Of a stretch of DNA of 64,000 nucleotides, positions 10,236 through 18,945 are shown piece by piece. This DNA comes from Caulobacter sp. (lineage in GTDB: Bacteria; Pseudomonadota; Alphaproteobacteria; Caulobacterales; Caulobacteraceae): contig JAUXMY010000015.1 of the NCBI GenBank assembly GCA_030683005.1, positions 1 to 64,000 on the forward strand, written 5' to 3'. A program made the position numbers and the translations under genes. The notes under the pieces are model-generated. The model saw only the letters and a program-made list of their open reading frames with translations, made no database searches and was not told the origin of the DNA. Each line of letters begins with the position of its first letter. The stretch's first letter is position 1.

Positions 10236-11318
10236 TCATCCGCCGCCGCCGCAGGCGCGGTCGAGAGCCGCCGCCGCCGAGACGATATGGTAGAGCGAAC
10301 TGGCCGGCGCGGCCTCCTCGACGAAGAATCCGTCCGGCAGCATCCTGTCGCGCCATGCGCCGGGAACGGGAACGTCCAGGTACCGGCGAAGCCCCTCGAC
10401 AGCAGGAGGGATGTCGCCCCAGCGGCCGGCGGCGGCGTGGGCGTGCAGCCGTTCGGTCTGGGCCCAGAGGCGGGCGGACCGGTCGCGCGGCGTCAGAGCG
10501 CGGTCCAGGCTGAAGATCGCGACGCCGCGTTCGACGCCGCGGGTTTCGCCGATCTCGATCAGGCGGCAGGCTGCATCCGCGCCCGCGCCGTGGGCCAGCA
10601 ACAGCCAGCCCCATTCCAGCTGATGTCCCGGTTCGACGTCGGCGTCCGGCCGGGGCGTCCAGTCCGGGGCGTACTGCTCGCACAGCGCGCCGGTTGCGGC
10701 GTCGATCATCCGGGTCAGGGCTGTCCGGGCGATCACGTCGGCCAGGGCGGCCCAGGCGGGGTCGCCGCTGATCCGGGTCCAGGCCTGCACGGCCTCGAAC
10801 AGGTGCATCATCGGGTTGGCCTGCAGGGAGTCCTGTTCGAGGACGCCGCCGTCGGCCCGCACGATGCCGGCGGCCAGTATGGTCTGGCGCAGGCTCGCCG
10901 CGCGCGCCTCGAAGTCGCCGCCGAACGCCTCCTGTGCGGCGGACAGGGCCAGCATTGCGAAGGCCTGCTCGTAGGGAGAGGGCGTATCGTCGACGAGGCG
11001 GCCGTCGGCGTCGGCCAGAACGCCGTAGAGGCCGTCGGGCCGGGCATAGGTTTCCAGCGCCCGGACGCCATGCGCCACCGCCTCGCGCCACGGGCCTGTC
11101 CAGCCGAGCCTTCCGGCCGCCGCGAACACCCAGGTCTGCCGCGCCGCCACCCGCACCCGGCGCGGGCCCTCGACGGCCCTGCCGGACAGATCGATTCGCT
11201 CGAAGAAGCCGCCGCGCGCGTGGTCGGCGCCCACCTCCCACCACAGCGGCAGGGCATGGTCGAACAGCCAGGCCTTCAGCTCGGCGTTCAGCGCGGGAAT
11301 GGGGGCCGGAGCGGACAC
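10236..11318 (-). CDS. AGE-family sugar epimerase/isomerase
   Basis: 360 residues of the N-acylglucosamine 2-epimerase / mannose isomerase family, an (alpha/alpha)6 barrel. Recognisable stretches are WWEVGADHARGGFFE near 25, RQTWVFAAA near 63, a run of buried helices, and EPGHQLEWGWLLL near 235, which carries the conserved active-site His and Glu. Substrate is probably mannose, mannose-6-P or N-acetylglucosamine; the family does not decide this. I chose the GTG at 11318 (VSAPAPIP): the frame continues further upstream but only antisense to the divergent HAD gene. The divergent HAD start is 39 bases away, implying a shared promoter region and possibly linked sugar-phosphate roles. Confidence 0.85.
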   Translation of the reverse strand: MSAPAPIPALNAELKAWLFDHALPLWWEVGADHARGGFFERIDLSGRAVEGPRRVRVAARQTWVFAAAGRLGWTGPWREAVAHGVRALETYARPDGLYGVLADADGRLVDDTPSPYEQAFAMLALSAAQEAFGGDFEARAASLRQTILAAGIVRADGGVLEQDSLQANPMMHLFEAVQAWTRISGDPAWAALADVIARTALTRMIDAATGALCEQYAPDWTPRPDADVEPGHQLEWGWLLLAHGAGADAACRLIEIGETRGVERGVAIFSLDRALTPRDRSARLWAQTERLHAHAAAGRWGDIPPAVEGLRRYLDVPVPGAWRDRMLPDGFFVEEAAPASSLYHIVSAAAALDRACGGGG

Positions 11319-11357
11319 AGGCCTTTCTCTCCGATGCGCGGATGATATGGAAGAACC

Positions 11358-11897
11358 ATGTCCCAGCCGCCCCGCCGCTACGCCGTCATCTTCGACCGCG
11401 ACGGCGTGCTGAACGTCGACACCGGCTACGCCTTCGACCCCGAGACACTGGCGTGGATGCCGGGCGCACGGGCCGCCGTTGCGCGGGTCAACGCCGCCGG
11501 CGCCGTGGCGGTGATCACCACCAACCAGTCGGGCATCGGCCGCGGCTACTACAGCGAAGACCAGATGCACGCCTTTCACGCGGAGATGCTGCGGCAGCTG
11601 GCCGCCGAGGGCGCGCGCATCGACCGCATCTACTTCGCGCCCCACCATGAGGACGCGCCGGAGCCGCGCTACCGCGTCGCCGATCACCCGGATCGCAAGC
11701 CGAACCCCGGCATGCTGCTCAAGGCCCTGGCGGACTTCAACGTCGCGCCGTCGGACGCCATCATGATCGGCGACAAGGAGTCTGACATGGAAGCGGCGCG
11801 CCGCGCCGGGGTGGGCGGTCATCTCTACCGGGGCGGCGACCTGGATGCCTTTGTCGCCGAGCGACTGACGGCCCTGATGAGCAAGGACGTGTCCTGA
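11358..11897 (+). CDS. HAD phosphatase, GmhB/HisB-N like, without the zinc cysteines
   Basis: 179 residues of the HAD-superfamily subclass III group that includes D-glycero-manno-heptose-1,7-bisphosphate 7-phosphatase and the histidinol-phosphatase domain. The nucleophile motif DRDGVLN is near 14-20, TTNQSGIGRG near 54-63, and the acid motif GDKESDMEAA near 140. The loop that in most GmhB proteins binds zinc with a Cys-x-His and Cys-x-Cys set reads FAPHHE and ADHPDRKP here, so all three cysteines are gone. Role in ADP-heptose (LPS core) synthesis is possible but not proven. Divergent from the AGE-family isomerase. Confidence 0.85.
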   Translation: MSQPPRRYAVIFDRDGVLNVDTGYAFDPETLAWMPGARAAVARVNAAGAVAVITTNQSGIGRGYYSEDQMHAFHAEMLRQLAAEGARIDRIYFAPHHEDAPEPRYRVADHPDRKPNPGMLLKALADFNVAPSDAIMIGDKESDMEAARRAGVGGHLYRGGDLDAFVAERLTALMSKDVS

Positions 11898-11980
11898 AAC
11901 ACGGTTTCCAGGCTTCCTTCGTGCCCTTTGGCGCGTTACGCAGAGGACAATCCTTTCCTTAGCGGAACCCCACGCCTCCG

Positions 11981-13369
11981 ATGACCGACCGCTCGCTCCC
12001 GCGCGCCGCGCGCTCGTCTCTCGACCTGATCGGCAACACGCCGATGGTCGAGGTGACCCGTATCGACACCGGCCCCTGCCGGCTCTTTCTCAAGCTGGAG
12101 AACCAGAATCCCGGGGGCTCGATCAAGGACCGCATCGCCCTCTCCATGATCGAGGCGGCGGAGCGGGACGGCCGGCTGAAGCCCGGCGGTACGATCATTG
12201 AGGCCACTGCGGGGAACACCGGCCTGGGCCTGGCCCAGGTCGCCAGCGTGAAGGGTTTCAACCTGATCCTGGTCGTTCCCGACAAGATGGCGCGGGAGAA
12301 GATCCTGCACCTGCGGGCCATGGGCGTGGACGTGCGGATCACCCGCTCCGACGTCGGCAAGGGCCATCCGGAATACTACCAGGACATGGCCCAGACCATC
12401 GCCCAGCAGACCGGCGGCTTCTTCGTCAACCAGTTCGAGAACCCGGCCAACCCGCTGGCCCATGAACAGACCACCGGTCCGGAAATCCTCGAGCAGATGG
12501 ACGGCGATATCGACGCCGTGGTGGTCGGGGTCGGCTCCGGGGGCACGCTGACGGGCCTTGGCCGCTTCTTCCAGAGGACCTCGCCGAAGACGAAGATGAT
12601 CCTGGCCGACCCGAAGGGGTCGATCCTCTACGACTACGTCAACACCGGGACCTACGGCGAGGCCGGCAGCTGGATCGTCGAGGGCATCGGCGAGGACTTC
12701 ATCCCCGACAACGCCCAGATGGACCTGGTGGCCAAGGCCTACGAGATCACCGACCGCGAGAGCGTCGAAACCGCCCGCGAGCTGCTGGAGAAGGAGGGGA
12801 TCCTGGCCGGCTCCTCGTCCGGCACCCTGCTGGCGGCGGCGCTGAAATACTGCCGCGAACAGACCGAGCCCCAGCGGGTCGTCAGCCTGGTCTGCGACAC
12901 CGGCGGCAAGTACCTGACCAAGATGTTCAACGACATGTGGGTGGCCGCCCACGGCTTTGAGGACCGGCCGAAGTATGGCGACCTGCGCGACCTGATCGCC
13001 CGTGACTTCTCCGAGGGCGGCGTGATCAGCGCCGGTCCCGACGACAGCCTGCTGACCGCCTACAATCGCATGCGGGCGGCCGACATCAGTCAGCTGCCGG
13101 TCATCGACCACGGCAGGCTGGTCGGCATCCTCGACGAGAGCGACATCCTGAGCGCCGTCGGCCCGCGCGAAGGCCGCGCCGACCGCTTCGGCCAGACCGT
13201 CTCGGCCGCCATGACCCGCGACGTGCACACCCTGCAGGTTGGCGAGTCGCTGGAGAACCTCAACCCGGTGTTCGAGCGCGACCAGGTGGCCGTGGTCATG
13301 GACGGCGACAAGCTGGTCGGCCTGATCACCAAGGTCGACCTCATCAATCACCTCAGGCGCACGGCCTAG
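11981..13369 (+). CDS. Cystathionine beta-synthase
   Basis: 462 residues, fold-type II PLP enzyme condensing serine and homocysteine to cystathionine. The PLP lysine is in GGSIKDRIA near residue 48, and the phosphate-binding loop ATAGNTGLGLA is near 75. The catalytic domain ends about 330 and is followed by two CBS motifs (about 345-400 and 405-460), an adenosyl-ligand-binding Bateman module; the N-terminal haem region of animal CBS is absent. It is followed after 23 bases by a gamma-lyase-type enzyme on the same strand, which together make the reverse transsulfuration route from homocysteine to cysteine. No SAM riboswitch was recognised in the 83 bases upstream. Confidence 0.93.
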   Translation: MTDRSLPRAARSSLDLIGNTPMVEVTRIDTGPCRLFLKLENQNPGGSIKDRIALSMIEAAERDGRLKPGGTIIEATAGNTGLGLAQVASVKGFNLILVVPDKMAREKILHLRAMGVDVRITRSDVGKGHPEYYQDMAQTIAQQTGGFFVNQFENPANPLAHEQTTGPEILEQMDGDIDAVVVGVGSGGTLTGLGRFFQRTSPKTKMILADPKGSILYDYVNTGTYGEAGSWIVEGIGEDFIPDNAQMDLVAKAYEITDRESVETARELLEKEGILAGSSSGTLLAAALKYCREQTEPQRVVSLVCDTGGKYLTKMFNDMWVAAHGFEDRPKYGDLRDLIARDFSEGGVISAGPDDSLLTAYNRMRAADISQLPVIDHGRLVGILDESDILSAVGPREGRADRFGQTVSAAMTRDVHTLQVGESLENLNPVFERDQVAVVMDGDKLVGLITKVDLINHLRRTA

Positions 13370-13392
13370 GCAGCGCTGGAACGGATCTGGAC

Positions 13393-14562
13393 ATGACAAC
13401 CGACGGCAAGAACCGGCTGGCCTTCGCCACCCGCACCATCCACGGCGGCCAGAGCCATGACCCGACCACCGGGGCGGTGATGGTCCCGATCTACGCCACC
13501 TCGACCTACGCCCAGGAGAGCCCGGGCGTGCACAAGGGCTTCGAGTACGCGCGCAGTCACAACCCGACCCGCTTCGCCTTCGAGCGCTGCGTCGCCGACC
13601 TGGAGAGCGGGACGAAGGCCTTCGCCTTCGCCTCCGGTCTGGCGGCGGCCTCCACGGTGCTGGAGATGCTCGACAGCGGCGCGCACGTCATCGCCAGCGA
13701 CGACCTCTACGGCGGCACCTACCGCCTGTTCGAGCGGGTCAGGAAGCGGTCGGCGGGCCTGTCGTTCAGCTTTGTCGACATGACCGACGTGGCCAACATC
13801 GAGGCGGCCATCCGCCCCGGGACGAAGATGATCTGGGTCGAGACGCCGACCAATCCGACCCTGCGGCTGGTCGACCTGGAAGCCGTCGCGGCTCTGGCGG
13901 GCGAACGCGGCCTGATCACCGTCGCCGACAACACCTTCGCCAGCCCGTATGTGCAACGGCCGCTGGAGCGGGGTTTCGACCTGGTCCTGCACTCGACCAC
14001 CAAGTACCTGAACGGCCACTCGGACATGGTCGGCGGGGTGGTGGCCGTGGGCGAGAACGCCGAGGTCAGCGAGCAACTGACCTTCCTGCAGAACGCCGTC
14101 GGCGCCATCTCCGGCCCGTTCGACAGCTTCCTGGCCCTGCGCGGCCTCAAGACCCTGGCCCTGCGCATGGAGCGCCACTGCGCCAGCGCCCTGCGCATCG
14201 CGCAGTGGCTGGAGGCGCGGAGCGACGTGAAGCGGGTCATCTACCCCGGCCTGACCAGCCACCCGCAGCACGACCTGGCGAAGCGTCAGATGAACGGCTT
14301 TGGCGGCATCATCTCGGTGGAGATCGACGGTGACCTCGCCCGCGCCCGGCGGGTGCTGGAGCGCACGCAGCTGTTCACCCTCGCCGAGTCGCTGGGCGGG
14401 GTGGAAAGCCTGATCGAGCATCCGGCCATCATGACCCACGCCTCTATCCCCCCCGCGCAGAGGGCGGCGATCGGGATCAGCGACACCCTGCTCAGGCTGT
14501 CGGTGGGGATCGAGGACTGCGACGACCTGATCGCGGACCTGGCGCAGGCGCTGTCGGGCTGA
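13393..14562 (+). CDS. Transsulfuration PLP enzyme, probably cystathionine gamma-lyase
   Basis: 389 residues of the Cys/Met-metabolism PLP family (fold type I). The cofactor lysine lies in HSTTKYLNGHSDMVGG near 203, with SGLAAASTVLEML near 83 and the C-terminal SLGGVESLIEHPA signature. Family members split or form cystathionine; sequence alone separates gamma-synthase, beta-lyase and gamma-lyase poorly. Placement 23 bases after cystathionine beta-synthase makes cystathionine gamma-lyase (cysteine, 2-oxobutyrate and ammonia as products) the most likely activity. Its 3' end overlaps the convergent mechanosensitive-channel gene by 71 bases. Confidence 0.92.
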   Translation: MTTDGKNRLAFATRTIHGGQSHDPTTGAVMVPIYATSTYAQESPGVHKGFEYARSHNPTRFAFERCVADLESGTKAFAFASGLAAASTVLEMLDSGAHVIASDDLYGGTYRLFERVRKRSAGLSFSFVDMTDVANIEAAIRPGTKMIWVETPTNPTLRLVDLEAVAALAGERGLITVADNTFASPYVQRPLERGFDLVLHSTTKYLNGHSDMVGGVVAVGENAEVSEQLTFLQNAVGAISGPFDSFLALRGLKTLALRMERHCASALRIAQWLEARSDVKRVIYPGLTSHPQHDLAKRQMNGFGGIISVEIDGDLARARRVLERTQLFTLAESLGGVESLIEHPAIMTHASIPPAQRAAIGISDTLLRLSVGIEDCDDLIADLAQALSG

Positions 14563-15442
14563 CCGGGGCAGGCGCTGCCGCCTTCTCGACATGGACCTGA
14601 TGCGGATAGGGGATTGAAAGCCCGCCCGCCGCGAAGCCGGCCTTCAGCGTCGTCAGCATGTGGTGGTAGGTGTCCCAGAACACCGGCGTCGCCGCCCAGG
14701 CCCGCAGCGTGACGTTGACCGCCGAATCCCCGAAGGACGTGACCTTGGCCCAGGGTTCAGGTTCAGCGAGGATGCGCTCGTCAGCCCGGGCGGTGTCCAG
14801 CATGATGGCGAGGGCCGTCTCGATATTATCGTCGTAGTCGATGCCGATGGTGATTTCCATGCGCCGGACCTTCGGCGAGGAGTGGTTGATGATCATCTCC
14901 CCGAACACCTTGCTGTTGGGCATGATCACCTTGAGCCCGGCCGGACTGGCCAGTTCGGTGGTGAACAGATCCAGCGCCCTCACCGTGCCCATCTGGCCGT
15001 TGACCTCGACGAAGTCGCCGACGCGATACGGACGCAGCATCAGCAGCATCACCCCGGCTGCGACGTTGGACAGCGTGCCCTGCATGGCCAGGCCGATGGC
15101 CAGGGAGGCGGCGCCCAGCACCGCCAGGATCGAGGTCGCCTGCACCCCCAGCTGCTGGAGAACAGCGACCAGGCCGATGATGACCACGCCGTAGCGGACA
15201 ACCGATCCGATGAAGCTCTGCAGGGTTGTGTCGGCCCCGCGACGGCCCGGCACCCGGCCCAGGGCGCGGCGCACCAGGCTCGACAGCCAGCCCGCGGTCC
15301 AGAGCGTGACGGCCAGAATAACGGCCGCCACCACCAGATTCACCGCCAGATCGCCGGCCGCGTCCGTGAACTTGCGCACCAGGTCGTCGTCGCCGGTCAG
15401 CGTCTGACGCAGGCGCTGATCCATCTGTTCCGTAAACTGCAT
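14492..15442 (-). CDS. Small-conductance mechanosensitive channel (MscS family)
   Basis: 316 residues. An N-terminal transmembrane helix (about 27-50) and two further helices lead into the pore helix with the MscS signature (LGAASLAIGLAMQG, then NVAAGVMLLMLRPYRVGDFV), followed by the beta domain and the alpha/beta cytoplasmic cage (to about 285) and a Pro/Ala-rich tail. It would gate on membrane tension during hypo-osmotic shock in the inner membrane. I prefer the ATG at 15442 because GTGGAG sits just before it; an upstream TTG at 15466 would add eight residues. The last 71 bases overlap the convergent PLP-enzyme gene. Confidence 0.93.
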   Translation of the reverse strand: MQFTEQMDQRLRQTLTGDDDLVRKFTDAAGDLAVNLVVAAVILAVTLWTAGWLSSLVRRALGRVPGRRGADTTLQSFIGSVVRYGVVIIGLVAVLQQLGVQATSILAVLGAASLAIGLAMQGTLSNVAAGVMLLMLRPYRVGDFVEVNGQMGTVRALDLFTTELASPAGLKVIMPNSKVFGEMIINHSSPKVRRMEITIGIDYDDNIETALAIMLDTARADERILAEPEPWAKVTSFGDSAVNVTLRAWAATPVFWDTYHHMLTTLKAGFAAGGLSIPYPHQVHVEKAAAPAPVSPTAPAPGPRSGRRSPRSPPTA

Positions 15443-15548
15443 CGAAGCTCCACTTCCCGACCGCAAGCCGGCGCAAGCTTATCAGGCGAAACATCCGGTT
15501 ACAGGGTTTGTGTCGCCCGCTACTCTGTGACCGCCTAGGAGCGCGCCC

Positions 15549-16709
15549 ATGAGCATCGCCTTCATTGACCTCGCCGCGCAGCAGCGCCGGATCCGCGACC
15601 GTCTCGACGCCGCCATCGGCCGGGTGCTCGACCACGGCGGCTATGTCATGGGGCCGGAGGTGCGCGAGTTCGAGGCGAAGCTGGCCGCGTTCGGCCAGGC
15701 TCCGCTGGCGCTCAGCTGCGCCAACGGCACCGACGCCATCGCCCTGCCGCTGATGGCCTGGGGGGTCGGCGCGGGCGACGCGGTCTTCTGCCCTTCCTTT
15801 ACCTTCACGGCGACGCCGGAAGTCGTGCCGTGGGTCGGCGCCACGCCTGTGTTCGTCGACGTGCTGCCCGACACCTGCAATCTGGATCCGGCGAAGCTGG
15901 AAGCCGCCATCGTCGCGGTGCAGGCGCAGGGCGCCCTCAAGCCCGCCGTGGTCATCGCCGTCGACCTGTTCGGCCAGCCGGCGGATTATCCGGCCCTGCG
16001 CGCCATCTGCGACCGCCACGGCCTCAAGCTGATCAGCGATTCGGCCCAGGGCTTCGGCTGCACCCTGGACGGCAAGCATCCGATCCACTGGGCGGACGTG
16101 GCCACCACGAGTTTCTTCCCGGCCAAACCGCTGGGCTGCTACGGCGACGGCGGCGCGGTGATCTGCAAGGACCAGGCGCTCTGGGACCTGATGGACAGCT
16201 ACCGCGTGCACGGCAAGGCCGTCGCCGCCGACCTGAACGGCCGGGTGTTCGAGCACGAGTCCAAGTACCTCAACGCCCGCATCGGCATGAACTCCCGACT
16301 GGACAGCATCCAGGCCGCCATCCTGATCGAGAAGCTGGCCATCTTCGCCGAGGAGATCGTCATGCGGCAGGCGGTCGCCGATCGTTACGCGCAGGGCCTG
16401 AAGGGCTCGGTGTTGGCCACCCCGACGGTGATTGAGGGCGGCCAGTCAGTCTGGGCCCAGTATGTCATCGAGCACGAGAACCGCGACGGCCTCGCCGCCC
16501 ATCTGAAGACCCAGGGCGTGCCCACCGCCGTCTACTACCCGGTGCCGATGCACGTGCAGGAGCCCTACGCCCACTTCCCGCAAGGGGTCGGCGGGCTGCC
16601 GGTGACCGAGGCCCTTGCGGGCAAGGTCCTGGCCCTGCCGATGCACCCCTACATGGACGCCGCGACCCAGGACCGGATCATCACGGCGGTGCAGGGCTTC
16701 AACGGCTGA
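15549..16709 (+). CDS. DegT/DnrJ/EryC1/StrS sugar aminotransferase
   Basis: 386 residues, PLP-dependent aminotransferase acting on nucleotide-activated keto-sugars. The first residues (IAFIDLAAQQ), SCANGTDAI near 57, and FFPAKPLGCYGDGGA with the PLP lysine near 192 define the family. The pattern resembles the WbpE branch (aminotransferase for 3-oxo UDP-GlcNAcA), which would fit the TviB/WbpA-type dehydrogenase at 4831-6108, though the two are 10 kb apart. AGGAG lies 8 bases before the ATG. It runs in the opposite direction to the MscS gene and its 3' end overlaps the convergent DUF4838 gene by 11 bases. Confidence 0.92.
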   Translation: MSIAFIDLAAQQRRIRDRLDAAIGRVLDHGGYVMGPEVREFEAKLAAFGQAPLALSCANGTDAIALPLMAWGVGAGDAVFCPSFTFTATPEVVPWVGATPVFVDVLPDTCNLDPAKLEAAIVAVQAQGALKPAVVIAVDLFGQPADYPALRAICDRHGLKLISDSAQGFGCTLDGKHPIHWADVATTSFFPAKPLGCYGDGGAVICKDQALWDLMDSYRVHGKAVAADLNGRVFEHESKYLNARIGMNSRLDSIQAAILIEKLAIFAEEIVMRQAVADRYAQGLKGSVLATPTVIEGGQSVWAQYVIEHENRDGLAAHLKTQGVPTAVYYPVPMHVQEPYAHFPQGVGGLPVTEALAGKVLALPMHPYMDAATQDRIITAVQGFNG

Positions 16710-18945
16710 ACAGGAAACTCGGGCGGATCAGCCCGCCGATGCCGATCTCGTTGATCGGATGGTCGCGTACGATCCTGATGGCCAGCAGGTTCTCGCCCGC
16801 CGTGGCGCCGGCGAGGTCGAAGGTCGCCGGAACCGAGAACCGCCGGCCGCTGTCACCGATCTGTCTGCCGTTCAGCCACACCGTGGCCCGGTCATCGAAG
16901 CCGCCCAGGAAGAGATGGAGCGGACCTTCCGCCTCCGCCGCCGTCAGGGTGAAGCGATGGCGATACCAGACCGTCTGGCCGGCCAGACGCTGGGCGTCCC
17001 AGGTCGAGGCAAAGGTCGAGGTCAGGGGCCAGGCCGAATCGTCGAAGGCCGGGTCCTGAAAGGCGCCGGCGCCGAAGGTGGTCTTCATCTTCTCGGGTAG
17101 CGGCTGCAGGACTAGGTGGCGGGCCGCCTCGCGCACGAAGGGGCCGATGAACCGTTCCAGGTAGGCCGGCGCTTCCCTGGCCACGATGTCGGGATTGCGC
17201 GCGTAGTAGGCTCGCCAGGTTGCGTGCAGGGCGTCGTAGCGCTCCAGCGCCGTCTTGAAGTCGAAGCGGGTCGTGGCCTCGTGGTAGGCGAGATAGAAGT
17301 CCAGCAGGTCGACGCCCGAACGGAAGTAGCCGATCCGCTCCTTCTCGGCGGGGAGCTTCGCCAGCCGCTCGGCCTCACTGATGTCCGCCTGCGCCGCTTC
17401 CACGAAGGCCTGGTCGAAGATCAGCGGAATGGCGTGGTAGGAGCCCGCCTCCTGGCCGGCCGCGCGCTGGGTCTCGGTGAGACGAAGCAGGTAGCGACGC
17501 ATGGGCTCGGTGCCGTCCCCGAAAGCCTTGACGCAGTAGTCTTCGAGCAGGACCCGCCAGTCCTGCGAGGCGTCCCAGGCCAGCTGCATGAACAGCCAGT
17601 CGCTGGGTCCGTTGACGCCCCAGGCCTTGGTCGCCTCGATGTTTAGGCCTTCCACCCCGGCGTCCCGATAGTAGGCCAGCTCCTCGCCCCAGATCTGCAG
17701 CTTGGAATAGGGCAGCATGTTCTCGGCCAGGTTCCAGTTGTAGCCCCGGTAGAGCATGGGGTTGCCCTGGCGGCGGGCCAGCGCCGCCCACTGGTCGAAC
17801 ACCGACCGGTAGAGGGGCTGGCTGCGCGACGCCCCGTCGGTCAGGGCGTGGTAGCGCGAGAAATTGATCGGCGCGAAGATCACCGCCACCCGCGGATCAG
17901 GCGTGTAGCGGCCCGGATATCCCCCATGCGCGGCGTAGGAATAGAAGCCGAGGTGGACGTTCGGGTAAGCAGCGCCCAGCACCGCCAGCACGTCGTTGGC
18001 CAGCTTGACCAGCAGGTCGGTCTGGTCGGGCTCGCCGGTGATCGGGTCGAGCGCGCCCGAGCCCGCCGCCGCGGACTCCGGCGACAGCGAATAGCCCGCA
18101 GTGTCGGCCGGGCCGATCGGAAAGCCGACGGCCTTGTCCCGGGGCCAGCTTTTCGTCTCGAACGTGTCCCGTATGTCCTGCGCCATCATGGCGACGATGC
18201 GCGGGTCGGTGGTCTCGATCTGGGGCCCCCGCCGCACCAGTCGCCCCTGTGAGTCCCGGCGCAGGGCGTAGAGGGTCGGGTCGGCGTCGAAGGCCGCCTT
18301 GTGGCGCTTGATGAAGGTCGGCCAGTAGTGCCCCGCCGTCTGGGCGGAAAGGGGCTGGAAGGCCCCCGCCCGTTGCCGGCGCAGCCAGACCGCCATACGC
18401 GCCTTGTCTTCCCGGGTTACGGTGTCGGCGCCGCCCCGGTACCACAGCCGCCGCATGGAAAAGTCGGGCCTCTGGTTCTCGTCCAGCGTCGGCAGGGTCA
18501 CCGTCGCGCGGCGGGGAATCACCTCGCCGATCTCGCCGGGCATTACCCAGTCGACGCCCAGCTTCTCGAGCACCGCGTAGACGCCAAACAGGGTCGCGTC
18601 GTCGCTCTCCCCGCCGATCAGCAGGGCCTGGCCCCTGGTCAGCAGCCGGAACCCTTCGCGCGAGGGCGTGGCCCCCTTCGGCGCCGCGCCCATCTTCACG
18701 GCCAGGGCGCCCAGCACAACGGCCGGACCCTTCACCGCCCCGGGGTCGGCGGTGCGGACCACCTCCAACGTCGCGCCGGACATCTTGCCCAGGTGGTAGT
18801 TCAGCTCCTCGGCGGCGGTGTCCAGCCGGTCCGACGGCTCAAGATAGATCCGGGCCACGGGGCGGCCGTCCCGCACCAGGGTCTGGGCGAAGGCGATGGT
18901 CGGCGCGAAGGCCAGCAGCAGCGCCAACAGGGTTGCGAGCTTCAT
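16699..18945 (-). CDS. Secreted DUF4838 (glycoside-hydrolase-like) protein
   Basis: 748 residues with a signal peptide (MKLATLLALLLAFAPTIAFAQ). Residues about 25-160 look like the alpha-glucuronidase/chitobiase-type N-terminal domain (YHLGKMSGATLEVV), 160-440 match the DUF4838 core (VIFAPINFSRYHAL, then MLYRGYNWN near 400), and about 620-748 are a galactose-binding-like jelly roll (HLFLGGFDDRATVWLNGRQIG). By analogy it is a periplasmic or surface polysaccharide-degrading enzyme; substrate unknown. Its ATG overlaps the stop of the DNA ligase gene by four bases (ATGA), an odd functional pairing. Confidence 0.85.
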   Translation of the reverse strand: MKLATLLALLLAFAPTIAFAQTLVRDGRPVARIYLEPSDRLDTAAEELNYHLGKMSGATLEVVRTADPGAVKGPAVVLGALAVKMGAAPKGATPSREGFRLLTRGQALLIGGESDDATLFGVYAVLEKLGVDWVMPGEIGEVIPRRATVTLPTLDENQRPDFSMRRLWYRGGADTVTREDKARMAVWLRRQRAGAFQPLSAQTAGHYWPTFIKRHKAAFDADPTLYALRRDSQGRLVRRGPQIETTDPRIVAMMAQDIRDTFETKSWPRDKAVGFPIGPADTAGYSLSPESAAAGSGALDPITGEPDQTDLLVKLANDVLAVLGAAYPNVHLGFYSYAAHGGYPGRYTPDPRVAVIFAPINFSRYHALTDGASRSQPLYRSVFDQWAALARRQGNPMLYRGYNWNLAENMLPYSKLQIWGEELAYYRDAGVEGLNIEATKAWGVNGPSDWLFMQLAWDASQDWRVLLEDYCVKAFGDGTEPMRRYLLRLTETQRAAGQEAGSYHAIPLIFDQAFVEAAQADISEAERLAKLPAEKERIGYFRSGVDLLDFYLAYHEATTRFDFKTALERYDALHATWRAYYARNPDIVAREAPAYLERFIGPFVREAARHLVLQPLPEKMKTTFGAGAFQDPAFDDSAWPLTSTFASTWDAQRLAGQTVWYRHRFTLTAAEAEGPLHLFLGGFDDRATVWLNGRQIGDSGRRFSVPATFDLAGATAGENLLAIRIVRDHPINEIGIGGLIRPSFLFSR

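Noticed and set aside
11898-11980. SAM-responsive riboswitch before cystathionine beta-synthase
   Set aside because: I looked for the conserved stems of SAM-I and SAM-II and found none; the gap is only 83 bases.
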